64,000 bases of DNA, taken from positions 55,685,369-55,749,368 of the forward strand of contig OX442314.1 of assembly GCA_949358305.1 (NCBI GenBank). Direction: 5' to 3'. A program made the translations under genes and the position numbers. The notes beneath the pieces were generated by a model that saw only the letters and a list, made by a program, of their open reading frames with translations, was not told the DNA's origin and did no database searches. Below, one piece after another: positions 19,027-28,767 of the stretch (position 1 is its first letter; each line of letters begins with the position of its first letter). This DNA comes from Strigamia acuminata. Its lineage: Eukaryota; Arthropoda; Chilopoda; Geophilomorpha; Linotaeniidae.

Positions 19027-20063
19027 CAATACATCTTGATGCGATTTTCTAGTTCCATATTTTCCAGTAGAACACTGTGAAACTCAACTGGAATTGGAAT
19101 GCCTGTTGAGATTATGCTTGGATGTTGTAATTTGCATCTGATCTAGTTGAAGACAAAACTGAACACATGTATGTTATTTGCATGGTAAACAGGAAGGGAG
19201 ATTTATTCTGTTGTAGTTACATATATAATATTCAAACACGCTTGTTCTTTTGACGGTGACATACCGAGCAATATCACCAACAATGCCCGCCATGACACCT
19301 CATCCTCACGGAACGACAAAACATCAACGTGTCGTGTGCGGCCAAAACGGGCACTGAGAAACCGAACACACCTCGCAGAATACTGGCATATCCGTAAATA
19401 TGATTTAGCGCAATGCTTGTTGATTTGTTTTTGTGAAAAGAAATGAATTTTTTTAGAGGTTTCAGCGCAAACAAGACAGAAGGGCCGCGCCATTTCGCCG
19501 ATTCATTAAGCCTATCGTCGCGATCGTGTCATCTCGTCTGTAACCTCCACGAGACTCGTCGCATAATTACGCAGAAACTTCAGCAGGTTTTAGTTTGTTG
19601 ATTCAACTTCTTTGCACTGTGAGCCATCAATTCCATCCTCATTGTACACGGCATGATTTTTTAAGAAGTTAGTTAATTATTTTTCTTGTTTTAATTTCAG
19701 GACAATTATTCGTTTTGTGATAAATACAGTCGCTGCCAATCCTCCACTCAAGTTCATATTGTATTACTTTAGAAAAATCAAAAATGGAAAAAAAAAATGT
19801 CAGGATTTCTGTTGCAACCTGTGTGATTATTCGTGTTCATATTATTCGCAATTGAGACAACACATGCTGAAACATACTGGGGAAAAACCATTCAAGTGTC
19901 ATTTGTGTGCTTATTCTTGTGTTCAGAATGGGGCATTAAAAAACCATGTTGCAACCCATATGGGAAACAAACCATTTAAGTGCCATTTGTGTAGTTTTTC
20001 CTGCACTCAATATGGGAATTTAAAAAGACATTTATTAACTCATACTGGGGAAAAACCATTTTG
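19027..20063 (+). pseudogene. C2H2 zinc-finger gene copy B, truncated
   Basis: Homologous to copies A and C from their shared 5' flank, through the 114-bp intron (19587-19700), into the finger exon. It is broken three ways. The start codon at about 19784 is out of frame with the fingers, because the A-run after it is longer by a net two bases than in A and C. The 5' part carries a solo LTR. The array stops after three complete C2H2 fingers, with homology ending inside a TGEKPF linker at about 20063. Finger 3 keeps all metal ligands. Probably non-functional. Confidence 0.8.
19104..19282. mobile_element. Solo LTR, 179 bp, TSD ATGCC
   Basis: A 179-bp insert starting TGTTGAG and ending CCAACA, flanked by ATGCC at 19099-19103 and 19283-19287. 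Copies A (about 2571) and C (about 53224) have the uninterrupted sequence with a single ATGCC. TG...CA ends, a 5-bp duplication and no internal genes identify a solo LTR. The start TGTTG recalls the Copia LTR at 46632, but the body differs. Confidence 0.85.
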
Positions 20064-20164
20064 TTGTGTGCACAGAAGTATTATAAGCTTATTCTTGAGA
20101 ATTCCTAGAAACGTTAATGTCATGTTGAATTGGTAGATATCGCATTTGTCAAGTCAGTAGTGCC

Positions 20165-20329
20165 TTAAAGATAGGCACTACTGAACAACTTGTCAAAAAC
20201 TTGCGTAATGGTGAAATTTGAGAATTCAAGATTGTGTGGTGCAATTAGAATATCGTCTTGGTAGGCCAGGATGCCTAAAATTCTGTGAAAGATTGTCTGC
20301 AATGCTCTGATAATTTTAAAAGGTATCAT
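20165..20329 (-). pseudogene. Reverse transcriptase relic
   Basis: A 54-codon frame on the minus strand contains PF...A...F.RIL...AYQDDILIA. This resembles the RT stretch up to the Y-x-D-D catalytic box of Ty3/Gypsy or related elements. The upstream and downstream RT parts are missing and no LTR is visible. It begins about 100 bp after zinc-finger copy B breaks off, so the element it came from may have caused the truncation. Confidence 0.5.
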
Positions 20330-21130
20330 ACTTTTTTATACAATTTTTCTGGTGCCGGTCGTGCATCATTTAGAGTCCATTCCAAAGATTCTTGCCACGA
20401 TGTTTGATTCATTGTGAAACCTACGACGGATGCAGGTTGTGTACCGCGATCCTTGATTGGTTTGATTTTAGACTCGTCGTCTACAAGTCTCCAAAAATCA
20501 CAACTGTCCAACCTCAACTTGAGTCGAGGAAAAATGTAAAATTCTGTAGTTAATCATCCTAACTTGCCCTAACGTTGGCAATGCATCGTCCGCAACACAC
20601 GACGGCTGCTCCTCTAGTTTGGATTCATTGGTAGATTTGTCCCGAAAATCTTTAAAGTCTTCTGTCTTCTGTCTTCTTCAGGGGTCGGAGTACTCATCAC
20701 CTGTGTTGGTGCCGTTAGGCACACACACCTACAACTTTCCCGTCACTCACAGGGCGCTTGGCCCGTGAGTGACGTGGTCGGTTGGCATAAGACATTCTGC
20801 TGTAGCACTACCTACAGCCCATGTAGCCCCTCATGGAAGCTGCAACAAGGACATCTTCTTGTCACTGAGCGTCACAGTGGTGAATGGGAGAAGGAAGAGC
20901 AGAGTCAACTCGGGCACTGCACTCTGCCCAGGCTGGCTATGGTACCTCACTAGTACACGTCCTCACCCTGTGCTGTCCAAACTCTCTCTCTGCTCATGTT
21001 CTTCTCAGAACACCACTCAGCTCCTCTTGAAAAGAGATGCCTCCCAAATTCATCAGGCATTGTACCAGGTGCCAAGCGTGCAAACGACGCTTAAAATCAT
21101 TATCGACCTCACACCAAAACGACGCGTATC
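20330..21130. other. Unassigned DNA upstream of the Cdc25-like ORF
   Basis: No supported gene. A strong hairpin lies at 20741-20774 (CGTCACTCAC, one bulged A, GGGC, loop GCTTG, then the complement): 14 paired bases. Short open frames on both strands overlap each other and have no domain content. Part of it could be 5' sequence of the Cdc25-like gene. Confidence 0.35.
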
Positions 21131-21227
21131 ATGAACTGGTTTCCAAACTCCAGAAGACCAGATCAAGGAAAACGACGAAACCACTCCTCAAAACAAATTA
21201 GAAATATTTTCGGACATTTCTAATTTC

Positions 21228-22757
21228 ATGTCGGCTAAGCAATTGAACTTTAATTCACCTTCAATGCCAAAAGGCATCGATGAACTCGTCGGGAAACCAC
21301 TGGCATCTCCAAACACTTCGGAAGAATGTTACGAGGGACGTATTTGTATCCGAGGCTTATTCCGGGAACCTTCGGGCCCGGTAAAATGGACAAAACTTGC
21401 GAACAAACGAAACGAAGCGTCCAGATGTCACACGGACACACCGCAACGAGAACCGAAGCGAAGGAAAGCTCTTTCAATGGCGTCGACTAAAATATCGTCA
21501 ATTCCCGATGCGTTTAGTCGCCGTTTCTCGGAATCGGAAGCCGAAAACATAATAAATGCTGTCGAACTCGGTACGGAGAATCCCAACTTGATTGGGGATT
21601 TTTCTCGTCTGTATTCGCTGCTGATGATCGAAGGGAAGCATCAGGATTTGAAATCCATTTTGGCGCAAACGATGTTTATTCGTTTAGTGAATGGCGAGTT
21701 CCAGGTGAAGCATGGCGGCGAGACGTTTCGAGATACAAACCAAACGAACGTTCAACAAACGTTCAGAAATCATGAACGTTTCCCTCAGTGTATATATAAA
21801 TCAAACAAACTAAAATATATTCATTCTAGATCTGCAGAACGAGCAATGCCTTTCGATAAAGCCAACCACCTTTCACGAATTTACCCGAGCCCACCCGATG
21901 TCTATTACGCACCCACGACTGACACTCCAAAAGGTCCAAACTCATGGAAAAATTTCTTTATTTCTTTATTTTTTCAATTGGCAGAATTTCTGGCAGTCCC
22001 CGGACAAATTATAGCGCAATTCGGAAATTTTCTACTACCATTCGTAAAGAGTTTAGCGCGATTTCGAGCGATTGATGACATGCCCGTGTTAGAGAGGAAT
22101 CAAACAAACCGGCAAAGACAACTAACGACTCCAATTACGTCCCAACCGAAAAACGGCAAACAATTCAAGAGATTACGTCGAGGCTTATTCCGCGATCCTT
22201 TAAACCCGCAAAAAGGAACCGAATTTGCAGAAACACCGATCAAAAAAGTGACTCGTCCATCCATATACGCACTGCCGACCGTTGCAGGAAGGGACAAAGA
22301 TTTGAAATATATTTCGTGCGCAACCATGATTCGTCTATTAAATGGCGATTTGAATCTCAAGCAATACATGATAGTCGATTGTCGATTGCCAAATGAATAC
22401 GAAGGCGGGCACATCCGGGGTGCGATCAATATACACACGAAAGAAGGTTTGATGTTGGAGTTTCTCGACGATTACAAATGTAATTCCAAATCTTTGGTTT
22501 TAATATTCCATTGTGAGTTTTCGTCGCAATGCGGGCCCAGGCTGTGTCGTTTTCTGCAGGTCAACGACCGGATGAGGTACTATTACGTGCTTAAAGGGGG
22601 TTATAATGCTTTTTTTGCATCCGGTAAAGACTTTTGTGAACCCCAGTCGTATTTGGCGATGGACCATGAAGAGGCTTTGAGACTTTCTAGAAATAAACAT
22701 AAAGCTTCGATCAGACGGGAGGAAAAGAATAGACGGTTGAAGCGTTTAGGCTTGTGA
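21228..22757 (+). CDS. Cdc25-like phosphatase, probably inactive
   Basis: Cdc25 enzymes remove inhibitory phosphates from Cdk1/Cdk2 to drive cell-cycle entry. This 509-codon intronless frame has the family's LIGDFSR segment (residues ~118-126) and a DLKSI-type block. The rhodanese-like catalytic domain (DCRLPNEYEGGHIRGA; residues ~370-495) and the basic C-terminal helix are also present. The active-site loop reads HCEFSSQCG. The nucleophile Cys429 is kept, but the arginine of C-x5-R is Cys435 (TGC at 22530, one C-to-T step from CGC). That should abolish catalysis. The DLKSI block is present twice (residues ~139 and ~356), with a ~200-residue unfamiliar insert bearing a hydrophobic stretch (about 243-270) between them. 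The frame stays open upstream of the ATG without another ATG. A retrocopy, pseudophosphatase or pseudogene are all possible. Confidence 0.75.
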   Translation: MSAKQLNFNSPSMPKGIDELVGKPLASPNTSEECYEGRICIRGLFREPSGPVKWTKLANKRNEASRCHTDTPQREPKRRKALSMASTKISSIPDAFSRRFSESEAENIINAVELGTENPNLIGDFSRLYSLLMIEGKHQDLKSILAQTMFIRLVNGEFQVKHGGETFRDTNQTNVQQTFRNHERFPQCIYKSNKLKYIHSRSAERAMPFDKANHLSRIYPSPPDVYYAPTTDTPKGPNSWKNFFISLFFQLAEFLAVPGQIIAQFGNFLLPFVKSLARFRAIDDMPVLERNQTNRQRQLTTPITSQPKNGKQFKRLRRGLFRDPLNPQKGTEFAETPIKKVTRPSIYALPTVAGRDKDLKYISCATMIRLLNGDLNLKQYMIVDCRLPNEYEGGHIRGAINIHTKEGLMLEFLDDYKCNSKSLVLIFHCEFSSQCGPRLCRFLQVNDRMRYYYVLKGGYNAFFASGKDFCEPQSYLAMDHEEALRLSRNKHKASIRREEKNRRLKRLGL

Positions 22758-22956
22758 TGCATTTAACTATTTTTTTAAAATTAATTATTATGTTGTTTCT
22801 TTTTTTTTTCAAATACGATTTGTTCTATTTTTATTCTTAAATGTGTCAATTATGAACATAAAATTTAACAGTGCAAAGTAGATGGTTTTGTTTTGTAATT
22901 TGTTGCGTAATCACACATTAATACAATTTGTTTTTGTCACACATTTCATTATTGCA

Positions 22957-22962
22957 AATAAA
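22957..22962 (+). terminator. Poly(A) signal after the Cdc25-like ORF
   Basis: AATAAA about 200 bp after the stop, in a T-rich 3' UTR-like stretch. A second AATAAA lies near 23187. Either fits the 3' end of the Cdc25-like transcript. Confidence 0.45.
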
Positions 22963-24323
22963 ATCTTTTATTTATTATGACTTATTATTTCATTAAAATA
23001 AATTATTAGGCCTATTTGAATTGTGTGCGGTGCAAAGCTAAAGTTACAACAAATGGCTGTCCAAGTGTCCTTGTAGCAACTCGAAAAATAGTTCAGTTGG
23101 GTTTTAAATTTGTTTGATAATTTTAATCATTGAAATGATGTAATATTGTTTGTATTTTCTAAGAAAATGTATCTTCAAGTCATAAAATAAAGATTAATGC
23201 TGGTTTATTTCAACATTCATGTTTGTTAAGTTTTTTGCTTGCTTTGTCAGGAAAACAAACAATTTTCAAATTTTTTTATTGGTTGTTTTGTCTGGAAAGC
23301 AGTCAAAATGGCATCCATTGTTTTGATCTATTTTTGGTATCACTACACAAGTGAAAAGGCTCAGCCAATGGGAAATAGGCCCAAGTTATACTTGGCCAGA
23401 GTATAGATCACCTCTCTTTCGTGTCTATGGTTCATCACACCCCTTCGAGTTCAACCGAGAATACCGATCCATTTCCATCAGAAACTTTGGTTATGGATTG
23501 TCCACAACACGAGACAGCTTTTACCACTTTCTGAAGGCGAGTTATTATACTAGTTGTGTATAGTCCAGCTTGAAGCTTACCTGCAGAGCGTTTTCGTCCG
23601 TCTCCACCAGGTAGTGCAAAAACTCACTCACATCGGTTTGTCACATTAGTCGTGGAGTTTGACGCTGAAGATCCAGGTTCTAAGTGATCCATTTTATAAT
23701 CCACTTCATACACACGCATTTAACGTGAATTGTGTTGACGCTAACAAAATGCAGTTGATGCGTACACCGAGACCATTCTCGTGAATTGGAATACCAATCA
23801 GACTGGGAGTATTTGATATTTCCCAGCATAATATAACACGATAATAGCAACTGTTTTAAAAGCTGCAAAATAAATTGTTAAAGTGCAGTTTCTGAGCAAA
23901 TTTACATAAATAATTTGGTCGATGTTCGTGTTCAGAAAAAAACTATCTTCAACTTTGACAACTGCACATTCCTTGGTTTCCACGCCTGTCCGCGGCCACA
24001 GCGGGTGCCTGCACCGCACCACATTTTCCGACGACGAGTTGCACGTTTCCTCCCGCCGACCCACCTACACCACTGTCCACTACTGTGTCCATCTGGCGCG
24101 CCTGATTCGAGGAATCGACGGAACCTGTGCGTCAAACTCGGATCTTGAATTATGCAATTAAACAGGCCTAAATACTACTAGACTGCGAACTGAGGGATTG
24201 TGGGTAAGAAGCTTATGTATACAGGAAGTAAAACCAGTAGGTCTGTGATTAAACTAATACATATCCATCAAGCGAAAGAAGAAGGAAGTCATTTATTTTG
24301 TATACATTCGTTCATATTTTGGA
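22963..24323. other. Unassigned DNA upstream of element D
   Basis: No supported gene. Two stretches look like decayed exons. 23591-23680 on the minus strand encodes SEFLHYLVETDENALQ, ending exactly at a strong donor CTGCAG|GTAAGC, but stops or a frame change lie just upstream. 23922-24161 on the plus strand is a GC-richer 79-codon frame without recognisable domains. The last ~35 bp match the sequence upstream of zinc-finger copy A, i.e. the left flank of the element D target. Confidence 0.35.
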
Positions 24324-24327
24324 AATC

Positions 24328-25368
24328 TGTCACGGTCCTGACTTTAGACAGTAATAATTTTCAAAATTTTAAGCGCATTTTGCGCCTTTCCCTTAATTTT
24401 CCCCTAATTTTATTGAGAGATTGTTCTAATTCCTTTAAATTATTTTATTTTTCCCAAATCTAAATTTATCATTTTATTTTGTATTATTTTCCTTATTTTT
24501 GATATTTATCTTTAATTTGGCCTGGTTTTAATCACCCCATCCAGACAATTCATGAGAATTCTGCAATAAGTTGATCTAATCGCGCTCTAAATTTGCATAT
24601 TTCACCCCTGATCGCCTGTTTTCTGCTCGGTCCCCATTGGGAATTGACTTGGCCTTTGACATGTGATCAGAGGTGACTTGTTCTGTCAAGACATTTTTGA
24701 CAGGGAGAATAATTTTCGCCTTCGACTAGTCAACATCTTCTGTCTCAACTGGAAGATTTCCAAGTGCGAATTATGTTGCGTCTCAACGCATACGGTCATT
24801 ATGCAGCCCGAATTCTCATGTTAGTCTAACTAACTACAACATTTATTATTTGCCCATTATTTGCGTACGAATTACTGGAAAAAAGGCGTATTCGACGGTC
24901 TCAATTTGTCAATACATTTTATGCCACGACTGTGACTTCCTCCTCAGCCTAGACATTTTGAACTCATACTCGTCTCAATTGCGTATTCATTTCATTATCG
25001 ACGGTTCGACGACGTTGTCTGCGGTTTGGTACCTGTTTGCGCGTTCACCCAACGTTTGCGCGTGTTCAGGAGAAGAAATATACTCTTCGTAAGTACGCCT
25101 AGCATGTGACGACATTTTCCCTAGTGAAGAACGATATTTGGTCTTAAAATTCGAGTATCAACGTTCGCCATTTTGTACGGCGCCCGAATTGAATCCTGCA
25201 CCCATAAAATACAGATTTCACGAATAGACGCTGTCTTAACCTAGCTACCACCTCCGGCAAAGTTTTAAGAGTTGCAGCGCCTGCGAACCTAAATTTTCTG
25301 GTTATTACAATCCCTGGAAATTCTTAAATTTCCGAAACCATTGTTAAAAAGTCGACTACGACGTGACA
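24328..25368 (+). repeat. Element D 5' LTR
   Basis: 1041 bp, starts TGTCACGG and ends GTGACA. Contains a donor-like GTAAGTAC at 25089-25096 that could serve a spliced ORF3 mRNA. A CGCCATTTTG word, a weaker relative of the YY1-like motif, lies near 25167. Confidence 0.92.
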
Positions 25369-25371
25369 ATC

Positions 25372-25390
25372 TTGGCGAGCTAGACAGGAT
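25372..25390 (+). other. Element D candidate primer-binding site
   Basis: Shortly after the 5' LTR the sequence reads TTGGCGAGCTAGACAGGAT. Start TGGCGAGC is the complement of a ...GCTCGCCA tRNA 3' end, such as seen in some tRNA-Arg. The exact tRNA is not established. Confidence 0.45.
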
Positions 25391-25518
25391 TCAACTCGAA
25401 ACGTGTTCTAAGAGAACACAAACCACCATTTTCTTCAGTGAAGACTACGCAAGTATAGGTCGTTATATTTATTTGATTAATTACTTATTTTTGCCGGCAC
25501 ACATATTATTATTTCAAC

Positions 25519-27435
25519 ATGGCTTCACGCGACGCTTTGTCGCAATCCAGTGTTTCGGACGTAGAAGCCGAACAAGCGCATACTTTGCCACTTCCAGACT
25601 CACCAACACATGAGCCGGACCAACAGCAGGAACTACTAGTACAACCAATATCCACAGACGTACCATTTTCCAATCCTTGGAGGACATACGCTCAAATGGA
25701 AGCGGATCAACTCCAACATGAACGGGAAGCGGCTGCAGCACGGGATCAATGGGAGGAAAATAGACGCCATTTGCAGGACTCACTCATGGAGAGAAGACAA
25801 ATAGTGGACGGGATGCGAGCGGTTCGAGAAGACATTCAACGAGGACCGCCGCCTCCTTACCAACCTGCGTTTATGCAACCGGAACCACAGCAACATCGAA
25901 GGAATCCACCTGCATTGACGATGGAAGCATTGATGAGAGTATTACGAGAGGATAGAAGGGAGTTACAACACGAACTTCGCCAGGAGTTGCTCGAGTCGAT
26001 GAGGCAAATTAGGCGCGAGCTGAACGACAGAGTGGAGGAATTTATCCATTCGCACAACGAGCGAACTCAGCCTGAACCACCAGCACCAGAAGCAGGTTCA
26101 GGGGCCACACGTCGTGGTCGAGAGGGCGCTCGGGGAGCCGATTTTTCTTTTGGAGATACTGGACGTGCATTGGGACCACGACGCACTGGCTCTTATTCTC
26201 CGAGACGACGCCAACAACATTCACAACAGGGAGACACGACTTCCAATGTTCCACGGGACCCACCACCAAATCCTGATCCGGATTCCGCTCAAAGAGGTAG
26301 TCAAGGCATACCACTCAGCGCCTCAAGGCAGCTGCCTCACACGAGATCTCAACTCTCGTTGGAGTCGGAAGATCAGCGTCAAGCCGCTCAGGTTGGAAGG
26401 TATAAACTTAAAGTTGAAAAAATTCCATACTTTGATCCGGATGAGGCTACTTTCGACACAGTGGACTTGTTCCTAGGTAAGCTATATGCGCACATGTTTA
26501 CCATGGGAGCACCGGAAGGAATATATTTGAAAGTATACGTGGTTCTCGCGCTCCGAAATAGAGCGCAACGTTGGTGGATGGCTCTAACTCCAAAACCTAA
26601 CAATTGGGAGGACTTTGAATTAATTTTCAGGCAGGTATTTTCCATCAATTCAGCTTTGGCTAATGTTAAGTTGTCTCAGCGCAAACAAAAGCCAGGGGAA
26701 TCAACTATGTCGTTCCTCAGCGAGATGATTCATTATTTAAATATTGCTGGATACAAGGACAAGGGCTTGCAGTGGGAACGAGTTCAGGGCATGATGCAAA
26801 CTCAAGTCGTACAATTAATGCGCTCTTGGTGTATCAGGACGATCGACGACGCAGTCAAAATGGGCAACGACGTCGATAATCGCCTTCAATTGGATTCGTT
26901 GCGGACTTTTGAGTACAAACAGTGCGGAGTTTCGGACCAGGAGATGCCTTTACCCGCAGGAGTGGGTCCTGCCACACGTACCAGAACAGAGGAGGAGAAG
27001 TTAAATCAACAATCTACTTCGTCCAGGTCTGGTCGTTTTTCAAGATTCAACAAAGTATTTACAGCATTGCTCGAGGACATGTCGGCGTGCGCACTTGATC
27101 CAGAGGATCCCAACAGCGAGGAATCAAAAAGGGACCCGCCAAAGGAGTCTGCATCAGCGGCAGCACAAAAATCTGATGTCCACGCCATGACTGCGATTAC
27201 TGCGCCAACACCTAGAACGGATACACAGCACACATGTCCCAAGGACGTTGTCATTTTTCCAGCCGCTAAAGAAGCGCCTTCAGAGCCAAAGCTCCCGAAG
27301 AATGCTATGTGGAGAAAAACACCAACGGACAAATGGTTCATGTCCGATAGGCAATCATGGAGGCCCGTGTGCCCCGTTTGTGGCAAGGAATGGAGTCGTC
27401 AGTCGGGAAACGCAAGCGGCCTGCTCAAAGCATGA
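25519..27435 (+). CDS. gag: Element D gag
   Basis: A 638-codon frame from ATG 25519. The N-terminal half is Gln-, Arg- and Pro-rich with helical charged segments. A capsid-like region (about residues 295-470; WWMAL, F-x-Q-x-F) matches the general retrotransposon gag fold. Near the C-terminus a single C-x2-C (CPVCGK) remains and no full CCHC knuckle is visible. Overlaps the protease frame by 79 bases and probably shifts to it at 27405-27411. Structural particle protein. Confidence 0.85.
   Translation: MASRDALSQSSVSDVEAEQAHTLPLPDSPTHEPDQQQELLVQPISTDVPFSNPWRTYAQMEADQLQHEREAAAARDQWEENRRHLQDSLMERRQIVDGMRAVREDIQRGPPPPYQPAFMQPEPQQHRRNPPALTMEALMRVLREDRRELQHELRQELLESMRQIRRELNDRVEEFIHSHNERTQPEPPAPEAGSGATRRGREGARGADFSFGDTGRALGPRRTGSYSPRRRQQHSQQGDTTSNVPRDPPPNPDPDSAQRGSQGIPLSASRQLPHTRSQLSLESEDQRQAAQVGRYKLKVEKIPYFDPDEATFDTVDLFLGKLYAHMFTMGAPEGIYLKVYVVLALRNRAQRWWMALTPKPNNWEDFELIFRQVFSINSALANVKLSQRKQKPGESTMSFLSEMIHYLNIAGYKDKGLQWERVQGMMQTQVVQLMRSWCIRTIDDAVKMGNDVDNRLQLDSLRTFEYKQCGVSDQEMPLPAGVGPATRTRTEEEKLNQQSTSSRSGRFSRFNKVFTALLEDMSACALDPEDPNSEESKRDPPKESASAAAQKSDVHAMTAITAPTPRTDTQHTCPKDVVIFPAAKEAPSEPKLPKNAMWRKTPTDKWFMSDRQSWRPVCPVCGKEWSRQSGNASGLLKA
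27405..27411 (+). promoter_or_regulatory. -1 frameshift site GGGAAAC, element D
   Basis: G GGA AAC sits in the gag frame (TCG GGA AAC). A -1 slip enters the protease frame, which is open from before this point. The downstream structure is weak by eye (a CTG-CTC / GAG..CAG stem), so a pseudoknot or other stimulator is not shown. Confidence 0.6.
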
Positions 27436-28767
27436 GTCCAGAGAGCGGGTCGGATATAAACATCAAGGACTCTACTGAGAAGAAGACTGAAGAATCACCA
27501 GACATCGATAGAAGTACAAAACCGTCTACTCCGACACCAGAGGCGCCGTCTGCTGTTCGAGAAGACAACAACAAATCATTAACCCCGTCTACGGACATTA
27601 AATTAACTACATTAATCAAAACAGATTCAAGTAAATCAAAAATAAAAATACCCGGTGTCGTAACACCACAACCAACAAAATCAGCGCAACTTTCGTCTGT
27701 GAAAGCCAAGGAAACCCCCAAAAAACCAACTTCGTTGACAACGCAGAGTGAGACGTTGCAAACAAACTTCGTTCTTTTGTCGCCCGAAGAATTGCAAAAA
27801 TCCGAAGAGCCAAGAATCGAAATTACGAAGACTGATCGCTTCAACAGAGAAGCACCATATATCAAAATAACATGGGCTAACGTGAGTTTTGTCGCACTTT
27901 TGGATTCAGGCGCTCAGACATGTGTAATGTCAGAGTCATTATTTAACAAACTTAAAGCCAATATGGGTTTGGAATTGCTTGAACTTCACGAAACAGTGCG
28001 TACAGCGGCCGATGACAAAATTCCAGTTAAGGGATCTGTTAAACTGTCAGTGCGCGCACCTTTGGCCGTTATTTCTTTCATTTGTTTAATTATACCCAAA
28101 ACATCAGAAGACCTTCTGCTGGGAAGAGATTTCTGCAGAGCGGTTGGTCTGTGCACGGACTTTGAATTGTGCCAGTGGTATTTGAAGGGATCGCCGGAGC
28201 GAAGACAATTCATGACTTTAGAACAAGCTAATAAGTCAGAGTCTGTTCTTTTATTTCCCATCAAGAAGCCCGATGATACAAAGGACAGCGCCAAGGATGT
28301 ACCCAAGGTAGTAATTAACAACATTAATTGTATTCTTCTAGAACATCGATCTTTGTCGCAAGAGATTTTCGAATATCCAAATGACGATGCTCAACACCAA
28401 ATTAAGAGGATTCAGAATCGTACACGAGATCAGTGGTCATTTATATGGTCACCAAGGAGGAAGGATTCCATTAAAAAATTAAGAAAATTCAATTCATCAT
28501 TGTTTTCGACGCTTAGCCAACGCAGACGTGCAAGACGACAGCGGAGACGCCTTTATGAATTGTCACCAACAATAAAACAACTTAACACGCAGGGAAGACA
28601 GCTTTTGCGTCGTGTGGATGAAGGTGCGCTCATGGCCAGAGTACACAATCATTCGACGATTTCGGAGCCGCCTCTGGATGTTAACGTACTACAATATCAA
28701 CCAAGCAGTGATCCAACACAACTGGATTGGATTTACGACCAGCTGTGGTCATCATTGACGGTACCCC
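27405..28767 (+). CDS. pol: Element D pol, part 1 (protease), interrupted
   Basis: Frame -1 to gag, with its first upstream stop before 27357. It has a Ser/Thr/Lys-rich linker, then an aspartic protease domain with LLDSGAQ (27903-27914) and LLLGRDF. A basic Arg/Gln-rich stretch follows. Coding is cut at 28767 by element E; the artificial stop is inside E's LTR. The same frame resumes at 38175 after one copy of the CCCC target duplication. So the protease and RT were one uninterrupted polyprotein before E inserted. Confidence 0.85.

Noticed and set aside
23351-23563. 70-codon plus-strand frame upstream of element D
   Set aside because: No recognisable family, no splice or promoter context; overlaps other weak frames.
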